From Parapedobacter defluvii (lineage in GTDB: Bacteria; Bacteroidota; Bacteroidia; Sphingobacteriales; Sphingobacteriaceae), in the NCBI RefSeq assembly GCF_014642075.1, contig NZ_BMIK01000007.1:1-64000 (forward strand): a DNA stretch of 64,000 nucleotides, read 5' to 3'. This document shows positions 53,015 to 61,054 of this stretch, in pieces. The notes under the pieces are model-generated. The model saw only the letters and a program-made list of their open reading frames with translations. It searched no databases and was not told where the DNA came from. A program made the translations under genes and the position numbers. Position 1 is the first letter of the stretch. Each line of letters starts with the position of its first letter.

Positions 53015-53026
53015 CGTAGTGGTACG
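53015..53026. promoter_or_regulatory. CGTA-N4-TACG palindrome before the NarL-type regulator
   Basis: CGTAGTGGTACG lies in the 77-bp gap between kinase and regulator genes. It shares its arms with the motif at 50035-50046. A site for the neighbouring NarL-type regulator is possible but unproven. Confidence 0.4.
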
Positions 53027-53082
53027 GATACGATGCCGGCATATTTTATTTTAATTTGCACAAACTTAGGAGAATACCTATC

Positions 53083-53712
53083 ATGATCACTATCGGAATC
53101 GTGGATGACCATTCGCTGATCATCAGCGGACTGGTCCATATGCTGGGCGACCTACCGGACTACTCCGTCCTCTTCACCGCCAACAATGGCAAACAGTTGA
53201 TGACGGAGCTGGATCGCCAATTGCCGGATGTCCTGTTACTGGATATCGAGTTGCCGGATAGCAACGGCATTGAACTGTGCACAGACATCCTGAAAAAGTA
53301 TCCGTCACTACCGATCATCGCACTCACCAACCACGATGAGGTGGTTTACGTGAAAAAGATGATGCGCAGCGGGGCCAAGGGATACCTACTGAAAGGAACC
53401 GATAAACGTAACCTGCTGAATGCCATTGACACGGTATATGGGGGGCAGCAGTTCCTGGACCGCCAGGTCGAGCAGGCCATCCTGCAACAGACCCTTTCGG
53501 GCAGGCGTACCTCCTTTGTTGTCAAGCTGACCAAACGGGAAAGCGAAATCCTTGCGTTGGTTGCCAACGAATACTCCAACCAGGAAATTGCCGACAAGCT
53601 GTTTCTGAGCGTGCGCACCGTGGAATCGCACCGGCATAGCCTCAACCAGAAACTGAACATCAAAAATTCGGCGGGACTGGTAAAGGAAGCCTATCTCCGT
53701 GGATTGATTTAA
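53083..53712 (+). CDS. NarL/LuxR-type response regulator
   Basis: A 209-residue regulator. The receiver domain has GIVDDHSLI, the phosphoacceptor Asp in DVLLLDIELPD and Lys in GAKGYLLKGTD. The LuxR-type HTH is at about 145-205 (LTKRESEILALVANEYSNQEIADKLFLSVRTVESHR). The ATG at 53083 is preferred because AGGAG lies 10 bases upstream. It is the partner of the TPR kinase at 51059. Its end is 2 bases from the convergent Crp/Fnr gene. Confidence 0.95.
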   Translation: MITIGIVDDHSLIISGLVHMLGDLPDYSVLFTANNGKQLMTELDRQLPDVLLLDIELPDSNGIELCTDILKKYPSLPIIALTNHDEVVYVKKMMRSGAKGYLLKGTDKRNLLNAIDTVYGGQQFLDRQVEQAILQQTLSGRRTSFVVKLTKRESEILALVANEYSNQEIADKLFLSVRTVESHRHSLNQKLNIKNSAGLVKEAYLRGLI

Positions 53713-53714
53713 CG

Positions 53715-54308
53715 TTACTTCTGGCCCAACGTTTTCCGAATGCGACTGAGGCTGTCTTGATGGATGGCCAAAAGTGAAGCGATGTACTTCAACGGTACCT
53801 GCCGGATGACCTCAGGCTGGACTTCCATCATTTTCCGGTAACGCTCTTCGGCCGTCATACATATTGCATCGATCTGGTTGTCCTGCAACCAATTCAACAA
53901 CCGATCCATGATGGCCAATTCCAAATCATACATCTTGGGCAGGTTTTGTTTCAGTGCCAAAGCGCTTTCCTTATCCCACACCAATACGTCGATTTCCGTC
54001 AGGGACTCCAACGCGCACGTCGAGAGTTGCCCGCTTTGGAGGTATAGCGGCGTGGAGAGGAAGTAATTACCGGATACGATGCCCAGGGTATGATCGACCC
54101 CTTTTTCTACCCGATACAACCGGGCAATGCCGCTATTCAGGAAATACAGCGCATTCACCACCTTGCCCTGCTCCATCAGTACGCTATGCGGTGGCAAAAC
54201 CCGGTGTTGGGTATGCGCGTTGATGAGCTCGTATTCCGCTGGGGTAAATAGTATGCCGTATTGCTGTGCAAAAGCACATGCCCGTTCGAAATGCTTCCGT
54301 GGTATCAT
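53715..54308 (-). CDS. Crp/Fnr-family transcriptional regulator
   Basis: A 197-residue protein with a cyclic-nucleotide-binding-like beta barrel (about 25-120, HRVLPPHSVLMEQGKVVNALYFLNSGIARLYR) and a C-terminal HTH (MMEVQPEVIRQVPLKYIASLLAIHQDSLSRIRK). This short form is common in Bacteroidota. No FNR-type cysteine cluster is seen. It is divergent from the LytTR gene at 54448, and a palindrome lies between them. Confidence 0.92.
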   Translation of the reverse strand: MIPRKHFERACAFAQQYGILFTPAEYELINAHTQHRVLPPHSVLMEQGKVVNALYFLNSGIARLYRVEKGVDHTLGIVSGNYFLSTPLYLQSGQLSTCALESLTEIDVLVWDKESALALKQNLPKMYDLELAIMDRLLNWLQDNQIDAICMTAEERYRKMMEVQPEVIRQVPLKYIASLLAIHQDSLSRIRKTLGQK

Positions 54309-54376
54309 TGGTCAACCGCTTCGTGTTCAGTTCAGTACGCCCCTAAAATAGCAAAAAAAACCGGCCGCCCAAATTT

Positions 54377-54403
54377 CTGACATATGTCAGTTACACGTGA
54401 CAT
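54377..54403. promoter_or_regulatory. TGACAT palindrome between Crp/Fnr and LytTR genes
   Basis: CTGACATATGTCAG (54377-54390) is a perfect 14-bp palindrome. A third TGACAT half-site at 54398-54403 forms ATGTCA-N8-TGACAT with it. It lies 11 bases upstream of the LytTR promoter element and about 70 bases before the Crp/Fnr start. The TGTCA half-sites suit a Crp/Fnr-family dimer, so autoregulation or control of the LytTR gene is plausible. Confidence 0.55.
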
Positions 54404-54413
54404 CGGGGTACGT

Positions 54414-54421
54414 TAATTTTG
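54414..54421 (+). promoter_or_regulatory. Candidate -7 promoter element of the LytTR gene
   Basis: TAATTTTG fits TAnnTTTG and is 26 bases before the ATG at 54448, directly downstream of the TGACAT palindrome. Confidence 0.5.
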
Positions 54422-54447
54422 CGTCAGCAGAAAGAAAGTAGACCGAG

Positions 54448-55173
54448 ATGAGAAAGCAACTTGTACTGATCGTAGACTACGACGATTGCGCCAGACAGAA
54501 ACTCCGGGAGCTGATTCACCAACAGGCCCATCCGGTAGTGCACTGGGAATGTAGCAATGGCCGGGAAGCCATCCGATACATCAACGCCCTTCAACCCGAT
54601 CTGGTCTTTATGAATGTAGCGTTACCCGGCAAAGGCGGCTTTGAGGTACTTGACGTCGTGGAGCATCTGCCCGCCGTTATTTTCGTTTCCGATACCCCGG
54701 CATATGCAGCGAAGGCATTCGACTACCATGCGATCGATTACCTGATAAAACCGCTTGACAGCCGACGCCTACTCGCCGCATGGCACCGGTTTGAACAACA
54801 GCGGGCGTCCTTGCCCCCTCGCGTACCGCCGATGCCCCAAGGAGGGTATCCCAGCCGCATTCTTGTCGAAAAAGGGAAACGGATGACCAGTATTCCAACC
54901 AGCAAGATCACGCACCTTAAGGCAGATAAAGACTATACGTGGATCCATATGCTCAACGGGGAATCGTACCTAAGCACCAACGGCATCGGCCAGCTCGAAC
55001 GCAAACTCAACCCCAGGCGGTTTATCCGCATCCACCGTTCCTACATCATCAACATCGACAATGTACAGGAACTTTACCGCGACATCAATAAACTGTTCGT
55101 GGCGTTGCCCAACAACATTGAGATCAATGTAGGCCGAAATTACTTGCCCGTCATCAAGGAGCTGATGTTTTAA
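54448..55173 (+). CDS. LytTR-family regulator with a non-phosphorylatable receiver (Asp to Asn)
   Basis: A 241-residue paralogue of the regulator at 49241. The receiver domain keeps the acidic pocket (LIVDYDDCAR) and the Lys (YLIKPLD), but the phosphoacceptor site reads DLVFMNVALPG, with Asn where Asp is expected. The LytTR domain is complete (about 140-241, RILVEKGKRMTSIPTSKITHLKAD ... FIRIHRSYIINIDNVQELYRDI). It may act without phosphorylation or respond to a ligand or partner. A promoter element and a TGACAT palindrome precede it. Its last 20 bases overlap the convergent methyltransferase gene. Confidence 0.9.
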   Translation: MRKQLVLIVDYDDCARQKLRELIHQQAHPVVHWECSNGREAIRYINALQPDLVFMNVALPGKGGFEVLDVVEHLPAVIFVSDTPAYAAKAFDYHAIDYLIKPLDSRRLLAAWHRFEQQRASLPPRVPPMPQGGYPSRILVEKGKRMTSIPTSKITHLKADKDYTWIHMLNGESYLSTNGIGQLERKLNPRRFIRIHRSYIINIDNVQELYRDINKLFVALPNNIEINVGRNYLPVIKELMF

Positions 55174-55978
55174 ACGTTCCCGAGGGGCTGTCACTATGGT
55201 TTTCCACAGGGTAGCCCAACAGGTAGCAAACAGGCATCAGGCGACTTTCGGTCTTTCCCACCTCCCAAATGTATGCCTGATCGGGATCGGCACGGTATGC
55301 GAAATCCAGCAGTTCATCCAGTGTATAGGTACGGCATACGCTGACCAAGCCATCCCATAATAGATATGCCGGTACAATTGGCAGCAAATAGGTGAACAGT
55401 ATCCGCCTCCATTTAAACGGCCGGATACCGGGCGTGACCAACCATACGCTTAAGGGCGAGAGGGCTATAAATTTCAACAGATTGAATACATTTCGTTCCT
55501 GCGCCTCCACAATGAGGACAGGTGAACACTGCGCCACCGCGTTGGCCAAAATCTGCTGGGCATCCTGTGCCTCAAAATGGTGGAATGACATAAATTGCGT
55601 ACGGACACCACGAAGGCAAGGAGGTACCTCCAGGGCATCCACCGGGTATGCACAACGTGTAACATGTTCGGGAAACTTGCTTTCCAGTTTTGCAAAAGCC
55701 GCATGATTTGGATAAAGGTCGGTAAGAACCACCTTTACCTCCGGCTTCGACCGGATTAATCGCCGTAAGATTTTCTCCCACCCGCCACCACCGCCGGATG
55801 CTATGTCTATGAATGTGGACTCGTTACTCCGTTCGAGTACCTCATTCATGATGGGAATGATGTGCTCGTAATAATCTGCACGATCTGAAATGGCACGGAG
55901 AAAATCGGTTCCGTAGTCGCGGAGCCAGTTGGGGAACCAGGGGAAATCCTCGAATTCAAACAAATGTAAACGTCTCAT
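55154..55978 (-). CDS. Class I SAM-dependent methyltransferase-like protein
   Basis: A 274-residue protein with the SAM-binding motif FIDIASGGGGGWEKIL (about 55-70) and a second acidic strand VVLTDLYPN. Between them, MNEVLERSNES and DRADYYEHIIPIM are typical of a group of small-molecule methyltransferases. A hydrophobic stretch (about 195-230, WRRILFTYLLPIVPAYLLWDGLVSV) may touch the membrane. The ATG at 55978 is chosen because the upstream frame has no coding character. The substrate is unknown. The 3' end overlaps the LytTR gene tail to tail by 20 bases. Confidence 0.82.
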   Translation of the reverse strand: MRRLHLFEFEDFPWFPNWLRDYGTDFLRAISDRADYYEHIIPIMNEVLERSNESTFIDIASGGGGGWEKILRRLIRSKPEVKVVLTDLYPNHAAFAKLESKFPEHVTRCAYPVDALEVPPCLRGVRTQFMSFHHFEAQDAQQILANAVAQCSPVLIVEAQERNVFNLLKFIALSPLSVWLVTPGIRPFKWRRILFTYLLPIVPAYLLWDGLVSVCRTYTLDELLDFAYRADPDQAYIWEVGKTESRLMPVCYLLGYPVENHSDSPSGTFKTSAP

Positions 55979-56450
55979 TGGTGGCAAAGCTAGCAGTAGC
56001 CCATGTCTCAATGACACCGAATCGTCGAAACACGGCAGTGGGCAGACCAATGTCATTATGGACAGACGAACAACCAACGCTTACCTATTCTTCCGCAGAA
56101 GTACGTAAAAGCCAGGTTCCGTAACAACGTGGTAGATGGGAAATGGCCTTCCGTCGATGGTACCAAAATTGCTTGGTTCGTTATCGGCGTGGGATATGCA
56201 TGGAAGTAGCAGCAAACGGCATCACGCTTAGCCGCGTATTGCATGTTCGGATACGAACAAAATGTGTTCGAAATCGAACAATTTACACATCCATGATCAA
56301 CCCATTACTCTTATAATCAAATATTTGTATTATTGGCTTGGTTGCTGTACCCGAAAAGCAACGAAATAACGAATGAAATTACAGAAGGAATCAGCTAGAA
56401 ACTTCGAACGGAATTTGAAATCGAGGTAGCGGTTAAAAGATGAATTAATC
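55979..56450. other. 472-bp region upstream of the second intact permease
   Basis: It contains a fourth pair of palindromes (separate entry). A plus-strand stretch ending near 56210 is open for about 60 codons without a start. Its tail (WPSVDGTKIAWFVIGVGYAW before a stop) looks faintly like a protein end but matches no family I know. No gene is called. Confidence 0.5.
56244..56280. promoter_or_regulatory. Paired 16-bp palindromes (TGTyCG-N4-CGrACA), set 4
   Basis: TGTTCG-GATA-CGAACA (56244-56259) and TGTTCG-AAAT-CGAACA (56265-56280), centres 21 bp apart, lie 171 bases before the permease ATG. This is 15 kb from set 3 and again upstream of an FtsX-type permease, which supports a shared regulator. 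Confidence 0.75.
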
Positions 56451-58871
56451 ATGTTAGCAAACCACCTAAAAACAGCTTGGCGAAACATCGTCCGTCAGAA
56501 ACAAGCATCGTTCATCAACCTGCTCGGGCTATCGTTGGGGGTTGCAGCCGCGCTCATATTATTTGTGATCGTCCAATACGAATGGAGTTATGACCGTTTC
56601 CACAAAAACTATGACCACATCTACCGAATTGTAACAGAAACGCAGTATGAAAACTCGGCTGACTACAATGCAGGAGTTGCCTATCCGCTACCCAAAGCGC
56701 TTAAGGTAGACATGCCGCAGATCACAGCCATCGTGCCGTTGCATGCTACGGGTGGACAGGTGGACATCCCCGGAAAACATCCGGAAAACCCGGTCGATAA
56801 GTACTCAGAACAAGTACTATTTACCACTCCTGATTTCTTCCGGCTTTTTGATGCGACATACCTTGCGGGGAATGCAACCGCCCTATCGGAACCTAACAGT
56901 GCCGTCCTCGACCGGGAGACCGCCACCCGTTTTTTTGGTTCATGGGAACATGCAATGGGCCAACACTTCCGATTGGCTAATGCCATTCCGCTACACGTTG
57001 CGGCCATTGTAGAAAATGCCCCACCCAACAGCAACTTGCCTTATCATATGCTCGTTTCTTTCCCTACATTGGAGGCAAATCCGGGGCTGTTTGACTATGA
57101 TCCCAATAATTGGAATAGCATAAGCAGCAGCTTCCAAACCTACCTATTGCTCAACCCCGCCGAAGACAAGAATGCTATAGCTAAACAATTGGATGACCTA
57201 TCTAAAAAATATTTCGAAGAAGCAGGAAGGAACAGGATTCTTCACCTACAGCCGCTGAATGATGTCCATTTTGACACACGCTACGGAAATGTGCTTAACG
57301 ACCGGATGATCAAACGGTCAACACTGACCACACTGACACTCATCGGCCTATTCATCCTGGTCATGGCAGCCATCAATTTCATAAACCTTAGCACCGCGCA
57401 GGCGCTCGGCAAAGGCAAAGAAATCGGCGTACGGAAAGTATTGGGCAGTTCGAGGAAAAACCTCATTATACAATCGTTTAGCGAGACATTTCTGGTTGTC
57501 TGCTTTTCGGTAGCAGCAGCCATCGGCATTGCTTATCTCGCGCTCCCGCACCTGCATTACTTTTCCAACATGCCTGAGACACCCACCCTGCTGCAAAGCG
57601 AAACACTCCTATTTCTTTGCGGAACATTGGTGTTGATGACCTTACTTTCCGGCATGTATCCCGCACTGATCTTATCGGGTTTTAAACCAGCAGTAGCCCT
57701 CAAAAACAAAATCAGCACTGCTCAGCTGGGCGGTGTGCCCATACGGAAGGGCCTGGTGGTGGTGCAATTTGCCATTGCCCAATTACTGATGATCGGTACA
57801 CTGGTAGCCGTAAGGCAAATGGCCTTTATCCGGAATGCGGATCTGGGATTTGACAAAGAAGCCGTTTATGTGGTGCAGGTACCTACCGACGATAGCGTAA
57901 GCCAACGGGTGTCTGTCTTCAAGCAACGGCTATTGCAACTGCCACAGGTCCAATCGGTGAGTCTGGCAAGTGATGTTCCTTCATCGGACAACAAATGGCA
58001 GTCAAATTTCTATTTCGATGGTACGGAATCAGGCGATGAAATCAGGTTTCCGACTGCGATGAAATTTGCTGATGCCGATTATTTTGACAACTACACGTTG
58101 CGTTTTGCGGCGGGTAAAGCTTATGCAGAAAGCGATACGGCCAAAGAAGCTGTTATCAACGAGACCATGGTGCATAAATTGCGGTTGACAAGCGCAGAAG
58201 ACGCGGTAGGAAAACGGATCCGGATCGGATTTATGGATACCTGGATGACCGTTGTTGGAGTAGTGAAAGATTTTACTCCCAATTCATTGCGGGAAGAAAC
58301 CGGTCCCATGGTCATCACCGCCCTAAAGCAAAATTACTACGTAGCCGGAGTCAAACTCCGTCCCGGAACCGGAAAGGGTACACTGGATGAAATCAAAAAT
58401 CACTTTGAACAGCTCTATCCCGAACATTATTTTCAGGCAGGCTTTTTAGACGAAAGCATCGCACGCTTTTATGAACAGGAAGAGAAGATGGCGACTGCTT
58501 ACCAACTGTTTGCACTGTTGTCTTTGGTGATATCAGGTATTGGACTCTATGGCATGATTTCCTTTATGCTAGGACAGAAAGTAAAAGAGATCGGCATCCG
58601 GAAAGTATTGGGAGCTAGCGTGGCAAGTATCGTTTACCTGTTTTCGAAAGAGTTTATTTACTTAGTAGCTATCGCATTTTGCATGGCAGCTCCAGTGGCC
58701 TATTATTTCATGGCTGATTGGCTGAATAATTTCGTTTTCCACATAGAGCTGGGCATCGGGTTATTTCTTTCGGTAGTGGCGATTGCCTTACTGCTCGCTA
58801 TGCTGACCATCGGCATTAAAGCGTTCCGTGCGGCGACAGCTAACCCTGTGGACTCGTTGAGGGATGAATAA
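56451..58871 (+). CDS. FtsX/MacB-type ABC transporter permease, full length
   Basis: An 806-residue paralogue of the permease at 35598, with two MacB-type periplasmic domains and two FtsX domains. The first helix is at about 20-42 (LLGLSLGVAAALILFVIVQYEW), followed by GKGKEIGIRKVLG-type cores (ALGKGKEIGVRKVLGSS about 320, VKEIGIRKVLGASVASIVYLF about 715) and the end ANPVDSLRDE. It is alone, with no ATPase gene next to it, so it probably shares an ATPase encoded elsewhere (perhaps 34738). A terminator overlaps its stop codon. Confidence 0.94.
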   Translation: MLANHLKTAWRNIVRQKQASFINLLGLSLGVAAALILFVIVQYEWSYDRFHKNYDHIYRIVTETQYENSADYNAGVAYPLPKALKVDMPQITAIVPLHATGGQVDIPGKHPENPVDKYSEQVLFTTPDFFRLFDATYLAGNATALSEPNSAVLDRETATRFFGSWEHAMGQHFRLANAIPLHVAAIVENAPPNSNLPYHMLVSFPTLEANPGLFDYDPNNWNSISSSFQTYLLLNPAEDKNAIAKQLDDLSKKYFEEAGRNRILHLQPLNDVHFDTRYGNVLNDRMIKRSTLTTLTLIGLFILVMAAINFINLSTAQALGKGKEIGVRKVLGSSRKNLIIQSFSETFLVVCFSVAAAIGIAYLALPHLHYFSNMPETPTLLQSETLLFLCGTLVLMTLLSGMYPALILSGFKPAVALKNKISTAQLGGVPIRKGLVVVQFAIAQLLMIGTLVAVRQMAFIRNADLGFDKEAVYVVQVPTDDSVSQRVSVFKQRLLQLPQVQSVSLASDVPSSDNKWQSNFYFDGTESGDEIRFPTAMKFADADYFDNYTLRFAAGKAYAESDTAKEAVINETMVHKLRLTSAEDAVGKRIRIGFMDTWMTVVGVVKDFTPNSLREETGPMVITALKQNYYVAGVKLRPGTGKGTLDEIKNHFEQLYPEHYFQAGFLDESIARFYEQEEKMATAYQLFALLSLVISGIGLYGMISFMLGQKVKEIGIRKVLGASVASIVYLFSKEFIYLVAIAFCMAAPVAYYFMADWLNNFVFHIELGIGLFLSVVAIALLLAMLTIGIKAFRAATANPVDSLRDE

Positions 58872-58896
58872 CGGGGAATCACCGTTAGTTTTGTTT
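58869..58896 (+). terminator. Terminator after the permease gene, shared with the convergent PhnA gene
   Basis: TAACGG (58869-58874) pairs with CCGTTA (58882-58887) over a 7-base loop, followed by GTTTTGTTT. The stem contains the stop codons of both convergent genes. Confidence 0.65.
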
Positions 58897-59454
58897 CTTC
58901 AGGTACTTTGTAAGAATAACAATAAGCTGTCCCTCTACCCGGCCTTCGATTTGTTGGGGGTTATCTTCTACCAAACGGATGTTCCTGACCACTGTTCCCA
59001 ATTTGGCACTCAGACTGCTGCCTTTTACGTCGAGGGTCTTCGTTAATACCACGGAATCACCATTTTGGAGCGTGTTACCAAATGCATCCTTATGGACAAT
59101 TGCCTCGGTGGGTTCTTCCGGTGCATCCACAGCCTTGGCCCATTCCAATGTTTCATCATCCAGGTAAAGGATATCCAAGGCATCTGCTGCCCAGCTTTCC
59201 CCTTTTAACCGGTTGAGCATGCGCCATGCCAGTACCTGCACGGCAGGTACCTCACTCCACATCGCATCGGGAAGAAAGCGCCACGCTTCGGGATTGAGTG
59301 GTTCGGTTCCCTCGATCTGACCGATCAGGGATTGGCAGATAGCCACCTCATTATCCGTACGGCTATCAGGACCTACCGTATATACCGCCAATTCGGCTTC
59401 CTTACCGCATAATTCACATTTGTTTCCGCTTCGCACGCGTAATGTTTCATTCAT
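58885..59454 (-). CDS. PhnA-domain protein
   Basis: A 189-residue cytoplasmic protein. The N-terminus has a CELCG knuckle (about 13-17), and the C-terminal 70 residues (DAFGNTLQNGDSVVLTKTLDVKGSSLSAKLGTVVRNIRLV) are the PhnA/YjdM domain. The middle (LNPEAWRFLPDAMWSEVPAVQVLAWRML) is typical of the long Bacteroidota form. Despite the name, a role in phosphonate use is not established; the family function is unclear. It ends convergently with the permease. Confidence 0.92.
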   Translation of the reverse strand: MNETLRVRSGNKCELCGKEAELAVYTVGPDSRTDNEVAICQSLIGQIEGTEPLNPEAWRFLPDAMWSEVPAVQVLAWRMLNRLKGESWAADALDILYLDDETLEWAKAVDAPEEPTEAIVHKDAFGNTLQNGDSVVLTKTLDVKGSSLSAKLGTVVRNIRLVEDNPQQIEGRVEGQLIVILTKYLKKQN

Positions 59455-59550
59455 TTTGCACCAGTTCGATAGTAAGTACCGGCGAAGATAGATTTTTTAA
59501 ACAAAAGATCCCAGATACGATGTTATCCGGACTAACTTATTTCCGGAAGA

Positions 59551-60627
59551 TCAATGATACTGCCTGGCCTCCCGGTTTCCGGCAAATTGTTTATTCAGGT
59601 AGTTACGGATGGGGATATCGAAGCCTTTCATCACCACATAGGCAAAAGCCAGCAGCGCAAGTGTGCCAAACAAGATAACGGCAAACAACTGTCCCTCACC
59701 CGGTCCGCTACTAAAATAACCGGCAAATATCCACATGATTGCATAATGCGTCATGTACAGCGGATAAGAAATGTTACCGAACAGCCGGCAAACGCCGGTC
59801 AGGCTGCTTTCCAATCGGGTAGCACTTCCCAATGCGATGATACAGGGAAAGAAAAACAATACAACCAACAGTTCCATCAGCCAATTATGGGCAAAAAAGG
59901 GCATAAGCAGCGCTGCTGCCAGCAATAAAGACAAACCCAGGAATCCCAGTCGGTTTTTAACGGTCCACTTTGCCCGGTAGATCAACATCCCCATAAGAAA
60001 CGAAAAGCCAATGCGGATGCCACCGTCCCAAAAGGTATCGCCATTCCAACCGCCCACCAACAAATCGGACCGATAGGCGACCATCGCCAGCGCCGATGCC
60101 ATGAATACAACCCCCATCGCTAACCATCGCTTACTGATGCGGTATAATACGAGTGCATAGAGCAGACTGGCCATATATTCCCAAAATAAAGACCACGCAG
60201 GCGCATTTAAACCGAATAGATTAAAGTAGCGGTCTTCCATGACCGGGTAGGGAACCATAAAAATAGAGGCAAGGAAAATCAATAAGATTTGCCATGGAGA
60301 ATAATTATCGGAAGCATCGCTATATGGGTCAAAAAGAAATGCCAGCAGTCCCAAAACCGACCCTATAACAACCAGTGGGTGCAGGCGAATGATCCTGCGT
60401 TTGAAAAAGGTAAGCCTACCCATCTCCCGGATTCGGTCATCGTACGCATAGGCAATGACGAAGCCGGAAAGACAGAAGAAAAAATCAACTGCCAGAAATC
60501 CATGCCCCATGAAATTCTTCGTGTAGTCTGTCTGGACAATCTCCATAAAATGAAAGATAACAATGGCTAATGCGGCGATACCACGTAGCCCATCGAGCAC
60601 CTGAAAATGGTGTTTTGTATCCTGCAT
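59551..60627 (-). CDS. OafA/YrhL-type membrane acyltransferase
   Basis: A 358-residue inner-membrane protein with about ten helices of the acyltransferase-3 family. The N-terminal signature is FQVLDGLRGIAALAIVIFHFMEI with the conserved His (about 24), and RRIIRLHPLVVIGS carries the R-x-x-R-x-x-P-like motif. It should O-acylate a surface or secreted carbohydrate. The ATG at 60627 fits the family's start; a longer frame adds a non-conserved basic leader. No sugar operon surrounds it. An orphan hairpin lies about 90 bases upstream. Confidence 0.9.
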   Translation of the reverse strand: MQDTKHHFQVLDGLRGIAALAIVIFHFMEIVQTDYTKNFMGHGFLAVDFFFCLSGFVIAYAYDDRIREMGRLTFFKRRIIRLHPLVVIGSVLGLLAFLFDPYSDASDNYSPWQILLIFLASIFMVPYPVMEDRYFNLFGLNAPAWSLFWEYMASLLYALVLYRISKRWLAMGVVFMASALAMVAYRSDLLVGGWNGDTFWDGGIRIGFSFLMGMLIYRAKWTVKNRLGFLGLSLLLAAALLMPFFAHNWLMELLVVLFFFPCIIALGSATRLESSLTGVCRLFGNISYPLYMTHYAIMWIFAGYFSSGPGEGQLFAVILFGTLALLAFAYVVMKGFDIPIRNYLNKQFAGNREARQYH

Positions 60628-60711
60628 GATTGGAGTGATTTTTTGTCCGGTCCAAGGATAGGGAATAAATAGGAAGGAAACAAATAGGTGATAACATAAA
60701 TCCAGGTCCAT

Positions 60712-60738
60712 AAAAAAACGCGGCGTTCTGCCGCGTTT
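60712..60738 (-). terminator. Orphan terminator-like hairpin
   Basis: AAACGCGGC and GCCGCGTTT form a perfect 9-bp stem with a 5-base loop. On the minus strand it is followed directly by a run of seven T residues overlapping the stem. No gene in the present annotation ends here; it either ends the remnant at 60761 or is an attenuator in the acyltransferase leader. Confidence 0.65.
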
Positions 60739-60760
60739 CCCTTTTTTCAACATGTGCAGA

Positions 60761-60932
60761 CTATTGCCGCGTCCCTTCAAACGTATACATCATACCGGTC
60801 TAGGATGTCGCCTTTGTCACAAAGGTCAGGGCTTTGTTATTCAACGTATAAACAAACACTAAGAGCACCCGCATCACCAGTACTAATCTTGACTTTTTTA
60901 TATCGCTTTTCGTCAACTTTATCGTTTTTCAC
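60761..60932 (-). pseudogene. Possible decayed end of a small gene
   Basis: In the minus frame, LNNKALTFVTKATS, a TAG, then TGMMYTFEGTRQ and a stop at 60761 read like the end of a protein. Upstream, after an apparent one-base shift near 60860, KNDKVDEKRYKKVKISTGDAGALSV continues it in two parts. A strong hairpin with T-run follows 23 bases after the stop, as a native terminator would. I recognise no family, so chance is not excluded. Confidence 0.25.
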
Positions 60933-61054
60933 AAAAGTACTGTGGCCTCCTATTCCACACAATCACCTGATTTTAGGATTTTTACACTCCTCATTTTTGA
61001 GTAGATTATCAACTTTTCCGAAAACTGCGAAACGTTGTTTGTATCATTGTATTC

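Larger units (their letters stand above)
60628..61054. other. 427-bp divergent gap with hairpin, dyad and gene remnant
   Basis: The gap lies between the divergent acyltransferase and histidine kinase genes. It holds a terminator-like hairpin at 60712-60738, a possible decayed minus-strand gene end (60761-60932) and a perfect dyad CCTTTGT-C-ACAAAGG at 60811-60825. No intact gene is seen. A TATCATTG near the kinase ATG is one base off the TAnnTTTG consensus. Confidence 0.5.

Noticed and set aside
55990-56211. Open plus-strand stretch ending in GVGYAWK and a stop
   Set aside because: No start codon in a sensible place and no family resemblance; kept only as a note in the intergenic entry.
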